NCBI RefSeq assembly: GCF_002795805.1
Contig: NZ_CP018799.1
Location: 365,001 to 429,000 of the forward strand
DNA from: Mariprofundus aestuarium
GTDB lineage: Bacteria > Pseudomonadota > Zetaproteobacteria > Mariprofundales > Mariprofundaceae
Length of the DNA: 64,000 nucleotides
Direction: 5' to 3'
Below, piece by piece: positions 20,806-29,645 of the stretch. The notes beneath the pieces are model-generated. The model saw only the letters and a program-made list of their open reading frames with translations, did no database searches and was not told where the DNA came from. How positions within the stretch are numbered: position 1 is the first letter of the stretch; every line of letters begins with the position of its first letter. Both the position numbers and the translations under genes were made by a program.

Positions 20806-22533
20806 TTAGCTGTCACAGCAGGGGTGATCGTCGTCAACCAGTGCAATCAGTGTGTCGACCACGAGTTCATCGTAAAGCAGGTTTTTGTTCTGTTTTAGCT
20901 CTTCAAGCGCCTTTTCCACGCCTTTAGCGGGCCTGTATGGGCGATGGGATGACATCGCCTCAAAAACATCGGCGACGGAAATTATTTTTGCTTCCAGGCT
21001 GATCTGGCTCGCTATCAATCCATCCGGATAGCCCGAACCGTCCATGCGCTCATGATGGTGGTGGATGATATCCAGAATTGTCTCCGGCACCTTCGACTTG
21101 CTCAATATCTCGTAGCCCACCTGGGAGTGGCACTGGATCAGGGCAAACTCCTGTTCAGTGAGCCTGGTGGGTTTGTTGAGTATCTCTGCTGGCGTCTGGA
21201 TTTTTCCAATGTCGTGAATCATTGCTCCAAGCCGGATATTCCTGATCTGCTCATCTTCCAGCCCCATGGATTCAGCGATGGCGACACTGATGTCGGCTAC
21301 CCGGCGCTGGTGGCCTGCCGTATAGGGGTCGCGGGCCTCCACGGCTTTAGAGATCGCCACGACTGTGTCTTCGAGAAGCACTGCCTGTTTGACAAGCGAA
21401 TCCTCAAGCTGCTTCTGCTTGCGGTCCCGGTCTTGTATGCCATAGAGGATCGGTGCTGTGTGATCGGCAATGCTCTGTAGCATTTCAATGTGGCTTTCCC
21501 GGTAGTCGCCCTCTTTGTTGGCGACCTGTATCAGACCGATCACCTTCTCCTGGTAGACAATCGGCATGGTGGCGTGTCGGCTGATGGGGAACACCCCTTC
21601 CGCCTCTTTGCTGGAGGGGTTGTTGCTGAAGCTCTCCTTCTTCTCCCTGATGGCGGCTGCCCAGGCGTGATTACGCCACTCCTCTTTTGGGAATACGTGG
21701 GTGTTGCCGCGCAGTTGATATCCCACCCAGAGTCCGTGAGTCATGCTGGGGACGACAAGATCCCCAGCTTCGTCGATATAACCGAATGCGCCAGATTTAC
21801 TGTTCATCATACGCAGGATAACAACCAGTACCTTGTCGTAGATGTCTGCACCACGGTATTTCAGGAATGCCTCGGTGATCTCTTTGTTGGCCCTAAGTAG
21901 CTGCTCCTGCCTTTTTTTCTCGGTGATATCCGAGAAGGTAATAACCGATCCGGTCAGTCGCTTCTCCCTGCTGTAGATCGGGGTGCTGGTGTAGCGAACA
22001 GGGAACCCTGTACTGTCATGTCTCCAGAAATAGTCCTCGCCCCGATGAGGTCGCGCACTCTGCTGGCCCTGATAGAACGGGCAGTCACGTTCATCATAGT
22101 GGGAGCCATCCGGATGTGAGTGGTGCCAGGTGATATGGCTATCGCGGCCGATCAGTTCGTCACCAGAGTAGCCGAGCATTTCCGTTGCAGCAGGATTTAC
22201 AAAGGTGTGCCTGCCTTTGAGGTCGATGCCGAATACCCCTTCAGCGGTAGAGTTGAGGATCAACTCTTCGCGATGGTTGCGCCACTGTTTGACGCCCATC
22301 GCCCGCCTCAGTCGGGCGATGGTGCGCTGGCCGTAGTAGGCGAATATGCCGATTAGGAAGAGCGTGGAGAGGCGCATGAGCAGGCTGTCGAGATCTGAGG
22401 GGAGGAGTGCTTCCTGCCACGTATCCTGTTGAATATATCGGTGAATGAGGGTTTCGGCTCCCCAGTAAGCCGAGGTGACGATGACAATGGCTTTGTAGAA
22501 ACCCAGTCGGTCTAATGTTCGAAATGGCCTCAT
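20806..22533 (-). CDS. membrane PAS-GAF-HD-GYP cyclic-di-GMP phosphodiesterase
   Basis: About 575 residues: two N-terminal transmembrane segments (YKAIVIVTSAYWGAETLI and LMRLSTLFLIGIFAYYG), a PAS domain (residues about 85-205), a GAF domain (about 215-375), and a C-terminal HD-GYP domain with HDIGK, HHHHERMDGSGYP and VADVFEAM. HD-GYP enzymes break down c-di-GMP. It faces the Wsp operon and ends about 100 bases from the second cyclase gene, so synthesis and degradation genes are side by side. An ATG at 22581 is in frame, but GAGGAG directly before the ATG at 22533 favours the shorter form. Confidence 0.9.
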   Translation of the reverse strand: MRPFRTLDRLGFYKAIVIVTSAYWGAETLIHRYIQQDTWQEALLPSDLDSLLMRLSTLFLIGIFAYYGQRTIARLRRAMGVKQWRNHREELILNSTAEGVFGIDLKGRHTFVNPAATEMLGYSGDELIGRDSHITWHHSHPDGSHYDERDCPFYQGQQSARPHRGEDYFWRHDSTGFPVRYTSTPIYSREKRLTGSVITFSDITEKKRQEQLLRANKEITEAFLKYRGADIYDKVLVVILRMMNSKSGAFGYIDEAGDLVVPSMTHGLWVGYQLRGNTHVFPKEEWRNHAWAAAIREKKESFSNNPSSKEAEGVFPISRHATMPIVYQEKVIGLIQVANKEGDYRESHIEMLQSIADHTAPILYGIQDRDRKQKQLEDSLVKQAVLLEDTVVAISKAVEARDPYTAGHQRRVADISVAIAESMGLEDEQIRNIRLGAMIHDIGKIQTPAEILNKPTRLTEQEFALIQCHSQVGYEILSKSKVPETILDIIHHHHERMDGSGYPDGLIASQISLEAKIISVADVFEAMSSHRPYRPAKGVEKALEELKQNKNLLYDELVVDTLIALVDDDHPCCDS

Positions 22534-22763
22534 TATTCTCCTCTGTTCCTGAGCTCTGCTCACGCATTTGCAGCAAAGCATGGCAGCATCTGGGCGGAGT
22601 GCCGTATCGTTATTATAGCAGGTTAAACTTATGACCGTGCTGCCAGCAAAAGAGAGCTATAGTTGTCCGGTCTGTTGAGAGGGAATGAATGGAAAAAGGG
22701 CGATATCAAGCCATCAAAAAAGTGAAGGATGAGGTATAAGGTGTGCATCGGTGTCTGCACTGT

Positions 22764-22798
22764 CCTGCTCCTCTGTTCAGGACCAGAGGAGCAGGTTT
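22764..22798 (-). terminator. 12-bp hairpin at the end of ygiQ
   Basis: CCTGCTCCTCTG (22764-22775) pairs perfectly with CAGAGGAGCAGG (22784-22795) around an eight-base loop, immediately after the ygiQ stop. The T-run is better on the plus strand (GTTTTA), so termination from either direction is possible. Confidence 0.5.
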
Positions 22799-24912
22799 TA
22801 CCGTTTTGCAGGGCCTCTTCTTTGATGGCGTCGAGGGCTTGAGGGCGATTTTCTCCCGTGGCCCGGCCTGCCCATTGATGAGTCAGGAATCAGTTGATCC
22901 GGGCCGTTGCCGATCAGGTCGCTGCGGCCCATCTTCTTAAGAGTGTCGCGAAGCAGCGGCCAGTTGACCGGGTCGTGATACCTGAGGAATGCCTTATGTA
23001 GGTCGCGCTGTTTTTTCCGCCTGGGGCTGAATACCCGTTCTGATCCCCTGCCGATCTTACGCAGCGGGTTACGGCCGGAATGATACATTGCACTTGCCGT
23101 AGACATTGGCGATGGCAGGAAGGCCTGTACCTGGTCGGGCCTGAAGCTGTTGCGCTTCAGCCATAGAGCCAGGTTGAGCATGTCCTCATCGGTTGTTCCG
23201 GGATGGGCTGCAATAAAGTAGGGGATGAGGAACTGCTTTTTGCCCGCCTTCTTCGAGTAGCGCTCAAATAATTTTTGGAAGCGATCAAAGCTACCGATAC
23301 CGGGTTTCATCATTTTATTTAGAGGGCCATCTTCGGTGTGCTCGGGCGCGATTTTTAGATAGCCGCCGACATGGTGGGTTACCAGTTCCTCGATATATTC
23401 CGGTGACTCCACCGCCAGGTCATAGCGCAGTCCTGAAGCGATAAAGATGCGTTTGATGCCGTGAAGCGAGCGCGCCTTGCGATACAGCTTAATCAATGGC
23501 GCATGGTCGGTGTTCAGGTTTTTACAGATGCCGGGAAATACGCACGATGGTTTGCGGCAGGCAGCTTCAATCTCGCGAGAGCTGCAGGCCAGTCTGTACA
23601 TGTTCGCAGTAGGTCCTCCGAGGTCGGATATCGTGCCTGCAAATCCCGGTGTTTTATCGCGGATATTTTCGATCTCTCTGAGAATTGAGCCCTCCGAGCG
23701 ACTCTGGATGATACGACCTTCATGTTCGGTAATGGAGCAGAAGGTGCAGCCGCCAAAACAGCCACGCATGATGTTCACCGAGTACTTGATCATCTCATTG
23801 GCCGGGATATGTGCATTACCGTAAGATGGGTGTGGCAGGCGTGAATAGGGAAGGTCGAATACGGAGTCGATCTCATCTGTTGCCAGCGGGATGGGAGGAG
23901 GATTGATCCAGACATCGCGCTCGCCATGCCGCTGTACCAGTGCCCTTGCATTGCCGGGGTTGGTCTCCAGGTGCATCAGGCGTGAAGCGTGGGCATAGAG
24001 GACGGGATCGCCTTTTACCGCCTCATAGGAGGGGAGTCGAATGACAGTTTTCGCTCTGTTCAATCTGATATGGGAAAGGGGGATGGTGGTTTCAGTCTTC
24101 TTCTCGCCCGCTGTTGTCGCACACGTCGATGTGTCCTGAGCGCCTTTCATTGCATATGGGTCAGGGTGTTCGATCAGAGCGCCCGGGGTATCCACTTCGG
24201 TTGAGTCAAGCTCCGTCCAGCCTGATGGGATTTCGCGGCACATAGTTGCCGTTCCGCGGATGTCGGAGAGTTCCCTGATTGACTCACCAGCAGCCACTCT
24301 GTGGGCGATCTCAATAATCTGGCGCTCTCCATTACCGTAAACCAGCAGGTCAGCTTTGGAGTCGGGAAGTACCGAACGGCGTACTGTATCGGACCAGTAG
24401 TCGTAGTGGGCAATACGCCGCAGTGATGCTTCGATGCTACCGATAATTACCGGTACCCCTTTAAATGCCTCGCGACATCGTTGTGCATAAACCGTAACTG
24501 CGCGGTCCGGGCGTTTGCCTGCAATGCCGCCTGGCGTATAGGCATCATCGGATCGGATGCGCCGTTCGGAGGTGTAGTGGTTGACCATCGAGTCCATATT
24601 TCCTGCGGTAACACCAAAAAAGAGATTGGGTTTTCCGAGGGTTCGGAAAGCGTCCGCAGACTTCCAGTCGGGTTGTGAGATAATGCCAACCCGGAATCCC
24701 TGCGCTTCGAGCACGCGGCCAATGACAGCCATGCCGAAGCTGGGGTGGTCGATATAGGCGTCACCAGTAACAATAATGATATCGCAGCTATCCCAGCCAA
24801 GCTGTTCCAACTCAGCCATTGTCATTGGCAGATGCGAGGGGGGAGATAGATCAGGGCGGCATTTCGGCCAGCTGCTCAGGGGGCGAGGTTTGGGGGCGGT
24901 GAGGTGTACCAT
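22798..24912 (-). CDS. ygiQ: YgiQ-family radical SAM protein
   Basis: A 704-residue member of the YgiQ family (UPF0313), radical SAM enzymes of unconfirmed reaction. The N-terminal domain contains [20 protein letters not shown] and [17 protein letters not shown]. The radical SAM domain carries the cluster motif CFGGCTFCS, in the [19 protein letters not shown] stretch. The C-terminus is basic and disordered. No clear ribosome binding site is visible before the ATG. The gene is alone on its transcript apart from the downstream hairpin. A function in RNA or cofactor chemistry is sometimes guessed for the family, but nothing here decides it. Confidence 0.92.
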   Translation of the reverse strand: MVHLTAPKPRPLSSWPKCRPDLSPPSHLPMTMAELEQLGWDSCDIIIVTGDAYIDHPSFGMAVIGRVLEAQGFRVGIISQPDWKSADAFRTLGKPNLFFGVTAGNMDSMVNHYTSERRIRSDDAYTPGGIAGKRPDRAVTVYAQRCREAFKGVPVIIGSIEASLRRIAHYDYWSDTVRRSVLPDSKADLLVYGNGERQIIEIAHRVAAGESIRELSDIRGTATMCREIPSGWTELDSTEVDTPGALIEHPDPYAMKGAQDTSTCATTAGEKKTETTIPLSHIRLNRAKTVIRLPSYEAVKGDPVLYAHASRLMHLETNPGNARALVQRHGERDVWINPPPIPLATDEIDSVFDLPYSRLPHPSYGNAHIPANEMIKYSVNIMRGCFGGCTFCSITEHEGRIIQSRSEGSILREIENIRDKTPGFAGTISDLGGPTANMYRLACSSREIEAACRKPSCVFPGICKNLNTDHAPLIKLYRKARSLHGIKRIFIASGLRYDLAVESPEYIEELVTHHVGGYLKIAPEHTEDGPLNKMMKPGIGSFDRFQKLFERYSKKAGKKQFLIPYFIAAHPGTTDEDMLNLALWLKRNSFRPDQVQAFLPSPMSTASAMYHSGRNPLRKIGRGSERVFSPRRKKQRDLHKAFLRYHDPVNWPLLRDTLKKMGRSDLIGNGPDQLIPDSSMGRPGHGRKSPSSPRRHQRRGPAKR

Positions 24913-24983
24913 GGGCGCAGCCTAACAGCCAAACGGGATTGATGCTTATATCGGAAATGTGAGGGTATGGCAGAAGTGTGTCG

Positions 24984-25418
24984 TTAAGGTCTGCCGCAGC
25001 AGCGCTTGGTTTTCACTCCGCTGCCGCAGGGGCAGGAGCTATTGCGGCCGGCTTCGCTGACATCACAATCCCCGTCGAGGTAACGCCAGTTGCCGTCAAC
25101 CTGTTCGAAACGGCTGGTTTCGTGCAGCACCATGACCTTCGAGTCTTCGCGGAACCCGGCGATGAACTCAACAGTGCTGGAGGTGGTTTTAACGATAGTA
25201 AGCCCCAGCCAGTCGGTGCTGGTTGGTGAAACGCGCGATGGACGTGTCTTTGGATGCCAGCTCTCATGCAGGTAGTCCCAGTAGCCCAGCACATAGGCCG
25301 AGTAGCGCGAGCGCATCAATGCTTCGGGGGTCACTGCAACTGCCCCTAGAATGGTCGGCTCGCAGCAGCTGGCGAACGACCTTCCGCTGCCGCAGGGGCA
25401 GGTTTTATCTGTCCCCAT
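24984..25418 (-). CDS. ychJ: YchJ-like protein with two SEC-C zinc motifs
   Basis: UPF0225/YchJ family, about 144 residues. A SEC-C motif stands at each end (CPCGSGRSFASCC and CPCGSGVKTKRCCGRP), each expected to bind zinc. The middle is an NTF2-like domain with the family motif RSRYSAYVLGYWDYL and the TW/SW equivalent in LHESWHP. Biochemical function is not established. The ATG at 25418 overlaps the end of the YcgN gene; earlier in-frame starts at 25427 and 25451 are possible. It is probably co-transcribed with ycgN. Confidence 0.85.
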   Translation of the reverse strand: MGTDKTCPCGSGRSFASCCEPTILGAVAVTPEALMRSRYSAYVLGYWDYLHESWHPKTRPSRVSPTSTDWLGLTIVKTTSSTVEFIAGFREDSKVMVLHETSRFEQVDGNWRYLDGDCDVSEAGRNSSCPCGSGVKTKRCCGRP

Positions 25419-25851
25419 CAGTGTCATCCGGATCGATAATGTGGCGCACAATATCTTCCTCAGTGAAGTTTTCGCCGTTTACAGTTTTCTTCTGCAGTGA
25501 AATTCCAGCCTTGTGTACGGAGTCCTTGCTGTCTGAAATCAGGGGGTGCCAGTCGAATAGCGGTTTACCTTCATGAAGCCGGCGATAGGCACAGCTCTCA
25601 GGCAACCATGCATACTGTGCGTCTGAGAGTTTGCGGATATCCATGCAGTCGGGGACGATAGCTGTGCGTTGCGGGTAGTCAGTGCAGCGACAGGTTGCAT
25701 CATTAAACAGGTGGCAGCGGATGTCGGTGTAGAGGATTTCTCCGCTATCTTCATCCTCAAATTTCCACACACAGCAGCGGCCACAGCCGTCGCAGAGACT
25801 TTCCCACTCATCATCAGACATCTCTGCCAGTGCTTTTTCTTTCCAGAACAT
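25405..25851 (-). CDS. ycgN: YcgN-like cysteine-cluster protein (UPF0260)
   Basis: About 148 residues of the UPF0260/YkgJ cysteine-cluster family, thought to bind zinc or an iron-sulfur cluster. The signature CDGCGRCC near residue 20 is followed by further cysteines in IRCHLFNDATCRCTDYP and CAYRRL, then GKPLFDWHPLIS, a YcgN hallmark. The ATG at 25851 has GGTGGAAG just upstream. An in-frame start at 25905 would add 18 residues without a good binding site. It shares its 3' end with ychJ. Confidence 0.87.
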   Translation of the reverse strand: MFWKEKALAEMSDDEWESLCDGCGRCCVWKFEDEDSGEILYTDIRCHLFNDATCRCTDYPQRTAIVPDCMDIRKLSDAQYAWLPESCAYRRLHEGKPLFDWHPLISDSKDSVHKAGISLQKKTVNGENFTEEDIVRHIIDPDDTDGDR

Positions 25852-25984
25852 CACGCTTCCACCTTTTGGTGCCAACACTACCCACATTCTCCCACTGATA
25901 AACACTCCTTATGTTCATTGGGGAAACAGCAGTGATGGCTGTGCCGCAATGATTCACTGTCCATTCATTCTGCTTTGGAGGGGG

Positions 25985-26013
25985 TTGACAAGGGTGGAAT
26001 GGTGGCCAAGATT
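25985..26013 (+). promoter_or_regulatory. likely mraZ / dcw cluster promoter
   Basis: A perfect -35 hexamer TTGACA at 25985-25990 is followed after 17 bases by AAGATT, a weak -10. It is the only clear promoter-like sequence before mraZ, and the MraZ boxes overlap its -10 end. Confidence 0.5.
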
Positions 26014-26037
26014 GGCATTTGGTGGGGATTTGTGGGT
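26003..26037 (+). promoter_or_regulatory. MraZ operator: four TGG boxes at 10-bp spacing
   Basis: TGGCC (26003), TGGCA (26013), TGGGG (26023) and TGGGT (26033) recur at exactly one helical turn. Known MraZ operators are TGGGN pentamers separated by five bases. The two promoter-proximal boxes are degenerate and the two nearest the gene are canonical. This implies autoregulation of the cluster by MraZ. Confidence 0.75.
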
Positions 26038-26076
26038 AAAGGTTGATTTCAAGGGTAAGGGCGAGGAACGAAACGT

Positions 26077-26508
26077 ATGTTTCAGGGCGAGTTCAGCAAC
26101 AATATGGACGACAAAGGGCGCGTAAGCATCCCTGCCGCTTTCCGTGATGCGCTGAAGAGCTGTCATGCCGAAGAGTCGATTATCATTACCCGTACGCCGC
26201 ACTCACGCTGCCTGGTCGCATATCCGATACGTGAGTGGAAGCGACTTCAGACCCGTATCAACGCCACTCCTTCTAGCGAAGCACTGCGCGCCTATAAGCG
26301 CATCGTAATCAGTTCCGCACAGGAGTTTTCTCCAGACCGTCAGGGGCGCGTGCTTCTTTCTGCGGCCCTGCGTGAATATGCCTCTCTTGACCGTGCTGTT
26401 CAGTTTGCGGGTGCGGGTGAGACTTTCGAAATTTGGGACAAGGGCAGCTGGGACAGACAGCTTGAAGCTGATTTGGCGCTCGCCCAGAATTTCGAGCTCG
26501 GCCTCTGA
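26077..26508 (+). CDS. mraZ: transcriptional regulator MraZ
   Basis: A 143-residue protein with two AbrB-like repeats, each carrying the DxxGR motif: DDKGRVSIPAAFRD near residue 11 and DRQGRVLLSAALRE near residue 88. MraZ forms a ring and binds TGGGN repeats to repress the dcw cluster. The first gene of the cluster here, it starts FQGEFSNNMD, a variant of the usual start. The operator boxes upstream match its known specificity. It ends one base before the rsmH start. Confidence 0.95.
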   Translation: MFQGEFSNNMDDKGRVSIPAAFRDALKSCHAEESIIITRTPHSRCLVAYPIREWKRLQTRINATPSSEALRAYKRIVISSAQEFSPDRQGRVLLSAALREYASLDRAVQFAGAGETFEIWDKGSWDRQLEADLALAQNFELGL

Positions 26509-26509
26509 T

Positions 26510-27505
26510 GTGGGCGGCGATAAAAGCTATGCCGAACACATTCCTGTCCTGCGCGACGCCTTCATTGATGCGCTGTTCACCGACCCCGACGGGTATTATG
26601 TGGACTGCACCTTCGGGCGCGGAGGGCACAGTCGCGAGTTGCTTGCGAAGCTTTCCGAAAATGGGCGGCTGCTTGCCATCGATCGCGACCCTGAAGCTAT
26701 TGCCGAGGGGGAGAGACTTGCTGAAGAAGATGGCCGCTTCTCAATTGTGCACGCAGATTTTGCCCGCCTTGGCGAAGCCCTTGACGAAAAGGGGTGGCAT
26801 CAGGTGACAGGCGTTGGCTTCGATCTCGGCGTCTCATCGCCGCAGGTGGACAATGCTGAGCGCGGGTTTTCATTTCAAAAGAATGGTCCGCTGGATATGC
26901 GCATGGATTCATCCTCAGGACAGCCATTGTCGCAAATGCTGGAGCGTGTTTCCGAACGCGAACTGGCCGACATCATTTATCGTTTCGGTGATGAGCGTTA
27001 CTCCCGCCGCATTGCCAAATCCATCCTTAATGCAAAACATGAGGGGAAGTTGAATTCAACCTCCGATCTGGAGAATGCCTGCTTCCACGCCACGCCAAAA
27101 CAGGCGCGTCATGGCGGCGCACACCCTGCTACGCGCACCTTTCAGGCGCTGCGCATCTGGGTGAATGAAGAGATGGATCAGATCGATGTCGGCGTAAACG
27201 CGGCCATGGAGCACCTGAAGCCCGGCGGAAGACTGGCAGTGATCTCATTTCACTCCGGCGAAGACCGCCGCATTCGCGACCTGATTGAGGCGCAGGTACA
27301 CCCGTGCAAATGTCCGCCACAGATGCCTATGTGCGTATGTGGCAAGATCCCTTCCATGCGCTGGTTGCAGAAGAAGCCTGTTCGTCCCAGTGATGCGGAG
27401 GTTGCCATTAACCCGCGCAGCCGCTCATCGCTGATGCGTATTGCCGAGCGCATATCCGAGGCCGAAGGTAGAAAGCTGGCAGGCTACAGTGGAGGTTCCC
27501 TCTAA
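26510..27505 (+). CDS. rsmH: 16S rRNA m4C1402 methyltransferase RsmH
   Basis: RsmH (MraW) methylates N4 of C1402 in 16S rRNA using SAM. About 331 residues from the GTG at 26510, the first start after the mraZ stop. The typical N-terminus YAEHIPVLRDAF follows, then the SAM motif DCTFGRGGHSREL, GVGFDLGVSSPQVD, RGFSFQKNGPLDMRM, and the C-terminal NPRSRSSLMRIAER. The frame is open back to 26372, but that part overlaps mraZ and has no family similarity. The stop shares a base with the ftsL start. Confidence 0.93.
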   Translation: MGGDKSYAEHIPVLRDAFIDALFTDPDGYYVDCTFGRGGHSRELLAKLSENGRLLAIDRDPEAIAEGERLAEEDGRFSIVHADFARLGEALDEKGWHQVTGVGFDLGVSSPQVDNAERGFSFQKNGPLDMRMDSSSGQPLSQMLERVSERELADIIYRFGDERYSRRIAKSILNAKHEGKLNSTSDLENACFHATPKQARHGGAHPATRTFQALRIWVNEEMDQIDVGVNAAMEHLKPGGRLAVISFHSGEDRRIRDLIEAQVHPCKCPPQMPMCVCGKIPSMRWLQKKPVRPSDAEVAINPRSRSSLMRIAERISEAEGRKLAGYSGGSL

Positions 27506-27768
27506 TGGCCTCCTTTCTGAAACCGTGGTTGCTGGTGCCGGTCCTGGCTGGGCTACTGGCCGCTGGCCAGATATGGCTCTCCCATCTGCGTTATGAATTG
27601 TCGCTGGAGACGCAGGCGTTGAGTGCCGAGAAGCAGATTGTACAGGGCGAGTCCAGCAAGCTCAGGCTTGAACTTGCCAGCATGACCCGTCCTGAGCGCT
27701 TGCGTAAGCTGGCGCAACAGAAGCTGGGCATGGCGCCGCCCCGCCCTGAACAGGTGGTGCATCCGTGA
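27505..27768 (+). CDS. ftsL: cell division protein FtsL
   Basis: An 87-residue bitopic protein: a short cytoplasmic N-terminus, one transmembrane segment (LLVPVLAGLLAAGQIWL), then a periplasmic leucine-zipper-like coiled coil and the segment ERLRKLAQQKLGMAPPRPEQ, the family's conserved end. FtsL forms a complex with FtsB and FtsQ that activates FtsWI. Sequence conservation is low in this family, so the call rests mainly on topology, the C-terminal motif and its place between rsmH and ftsI. Confidence 0.88.
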   Translation: MASFLKPWLLVPVLAGLLAAGQIWLSHLRYELSLETQALSAEKQIVQGESSKLRLELASMTRPERLRKLAQQKLGMAPPRPEQVVHP

Positions 27769-29645
27769 GCGACAAGCAACAGGTGTTCGTTCGCCGCCGC
27801 ATCGAAGCGGTTGCAGGCCTGCTGGCTCTGGGGCTGGTGATGCTGCTGGTTCGTGCTGTCGATCTGCAGTGGCTGCAGGCTGATTACCTGACCTCTCTGG
27901 CAGAGAAGCAGCGTTATCGCCAGTTCACGGCTGTTGCACCGCGTGGGCCGATCTTGGATAGCAAAGGGCGCACGCTTGCCGAGAGTGTTGAGATTCCATC
28001 TATTGCGGCCATGGCCGATGAGGTGCCGGCAGGGCGCGTAAATGAGCTGGCCAGAGCACTGGGTCTTCCTTCTGAGAAAGTAGACCGTAAGCTGAACAAA
28101 CGTCATGGATTTGTCTGGTTGGCGCGCCAGGTTCCACCCTCTATCGCCAGGAAGGTTATGGCACTGAATATCCCTGGCGTGCGTATGGAGACGGAGTGGC
28201 GGCGTTATCATCCGATGGGTCCGGAGACCGGCCATCTGCTCGGTTTTGTCGGCATTGATGGCAAAGGTCTGGAGGGCGTTGAGCGCAGCTGGAATGCAGC
28301 GCTGACAGGCGAGGCCGGCATTCGCCAGGTGCGCCGCGATGCGCGTGGCCACTCGCTGCCGGATGGTGTCTGGTTGCGTGAGGCAACAGCGGGAAAATCG
28401 ATCAAGCTGACTACCGATGCTTCGATTCAGAGTATTGCCTATGCAGCACTGGCTGAAGGGGTGCGCAGCCAGAAGGCAAAGGGTGGGTCCGTCGTTGTGA
28501 TGAGACCCAAAGACGGGGCGATTCTGGCGATGGTCAACTGGCCAGGTTATAACCCGAACAATTACCGTCAATATAAACCTGGGCAGTGGCGTAACCGTGC
28601 GGTTACTGATGTCTTTGAACCGGGCTCGACAATGAAACCATTTTCAGTGGCGGCAGCACTGGCTTCAGGAAAATGGCAGCCCGACTCGATTGTTTACTGC
28701 GAGAAAGGGGCGATGCAGGTTGCTGACTACACCATTCACGACGACCATCCCGAGGGGTGGCTGGATGTTACCGGCATCTTGGTCAAATCAAGTAATATCG
28801 GAGTGGCCAAAATGGCGCTCGATATAGGCGCTGATCCACTCCACGATATGTTAACAAAAGCGGGATTTGGGCAGCGAAGTCATATGGGGCTGGGCGGGGA
28901 ATCGCCTGGCATTGTGCTCTCCCCAGATCGGTGGGGGCCTGTTGAAACGGCCAACATCGCCTTTGGACAAGGTATCGCTGTCACGCCGTTGCAACTTGCA
29001 GCGGCCTTTTCCGTTTTAGCGAATGAGGGTCTGTATGTCGCGCCAATGCTGGTTGAAGGCGGCATAGATGCACCTCAAAACGCAGGCCGCAGGGTGATGG
29101 ATGCATCGATTGCCCGCCAGGTCATGAGCATGCTGGAATATGCGACCAGTGAAGATGGTACAGGCTCTAAAGCAGTGCCGGTAGGTTATCGCGTGGCTGG
29201 TAAAACAGGCACGGCACAGAAGCCGGACGCCAGAGGGCGCTACAGCAAGGGGAAATATACGGCTGTGTTTGCAGGTGTGGCACCAGTGGACGACCCGCAG
29301 CTGGTGATTGTTGTGGTGATCGATGAGCCGCAGAAGAGCATGTACGGTGGGCAGGTTGCTGCACCTGTATTCCGCCATATTGCAGAGAGCGCACTGCCTT
29401 ATCTCGGCGTTCCTGCGCAGATTACAAATCAGGGGCAGTGGCAGGCGATGGAGATTGCCACCGAGGCGCCTGTCTTTGCTGCCGATAGCACTTACGGCAT
29501 GTCGATGCGTGAGGTGCGCCGCTTTGCTGCATCACGCGGACTTCGCCTGCATGTGCGTGGCTCAGGCTGGGTGACCCGCCAGAAGCCAGCGAACGTGGCT
29601 TCCCTGAATAGCGGTGAGGAGCTTGAGGTGTGGCTGAATGAGTAG
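27765..29645 (+). CDS. ftsI: septal peptidoglycan transpeptidase FtsI (PBP3)
   Basis: A class B penicillin-binding protein, 626 residues. It has an N-terminal transmembrane segment (AGLLALGLVMLLVRAVDL), a PBP dimer domain, then the transpeptidase domain with S288-T-M-K291, S342-S-N344 and K480-T-G. Past residue 565 there is a PASTA-like domain (GMSMREVRRFAASRGLRLHVRG), which E. coli FtsI lacks but many other bacteria carry. It crosslinks septal peptidoglycan together with FtsW. The GTG start overlaps the ftsL stop (GTGA). Confidence 0.95.
   Translation: MSDKQQVFVRRRIEAVAGLLALGLVMLLVRAVDLQWLQADYLTSLAEKQRYRQFTAVAPRGPILDSKGRTLAESVEIPSIAAMADEVPAGRVNELARALGLPSEKVDRKLNKRHGFVWLARQVPPSIARKVMALNIPGVRMETEWRRYHPMGPETGHLLGFVGIDGKGLEGVERSWNAALTGEAGIRQVRRDARGHSLPDGVWLREATAGKSIKLTTDASIQSIAYAALAEGVRSQKAKGGSVVVMRPKDGAILAMVNWPGYNPNNYRQYKPGQWRNRAVTDVFEPGSTMKPFSVAAALASGKWQPDSIVYCEKGAMQVADYTIHDDHPEGWLDVTGILVKSSNIGVAKMALDIGADPLHDMLTKAGFGQRSHMGLGGESPGIVLSPDRWGPVETANIAFGQGIAVTPLQLAAAFSVLANEGLYVAPMLVEGGIDAPQNAGRRVMDASIARQVMSMLEYATSEDGTGSKAVPVGYRVAGKTGTAQKPDARGRYSKGKYTAVFAGVAPVDDPQLVIVVVIDEPQKSMYGGQVAAPVFRHIAESALPYLGVPAQITNQGQWQAMEIATEAPVFAADSTYGMSMREVRRFAASRGLRLHVRGSGWVTRQKPANVASLNSGEELEVWLNE

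Noticed and set aside
26372-26509. N-terminal extension of rsmH inside mraZ
   Set aside because: The extension has no family similarity and is the other frame of mraZ; the conserved protein starts after the mraZ stop.
27591-28571. 326-codon open frame antisense to ftsI
   Set aside because: It lies fully opposite ftsI, has no ribosome binding site or recognisable motif, and is rich in Gln, His, Arg and Cys as expected from a shadow frame of a GC-biased gene.
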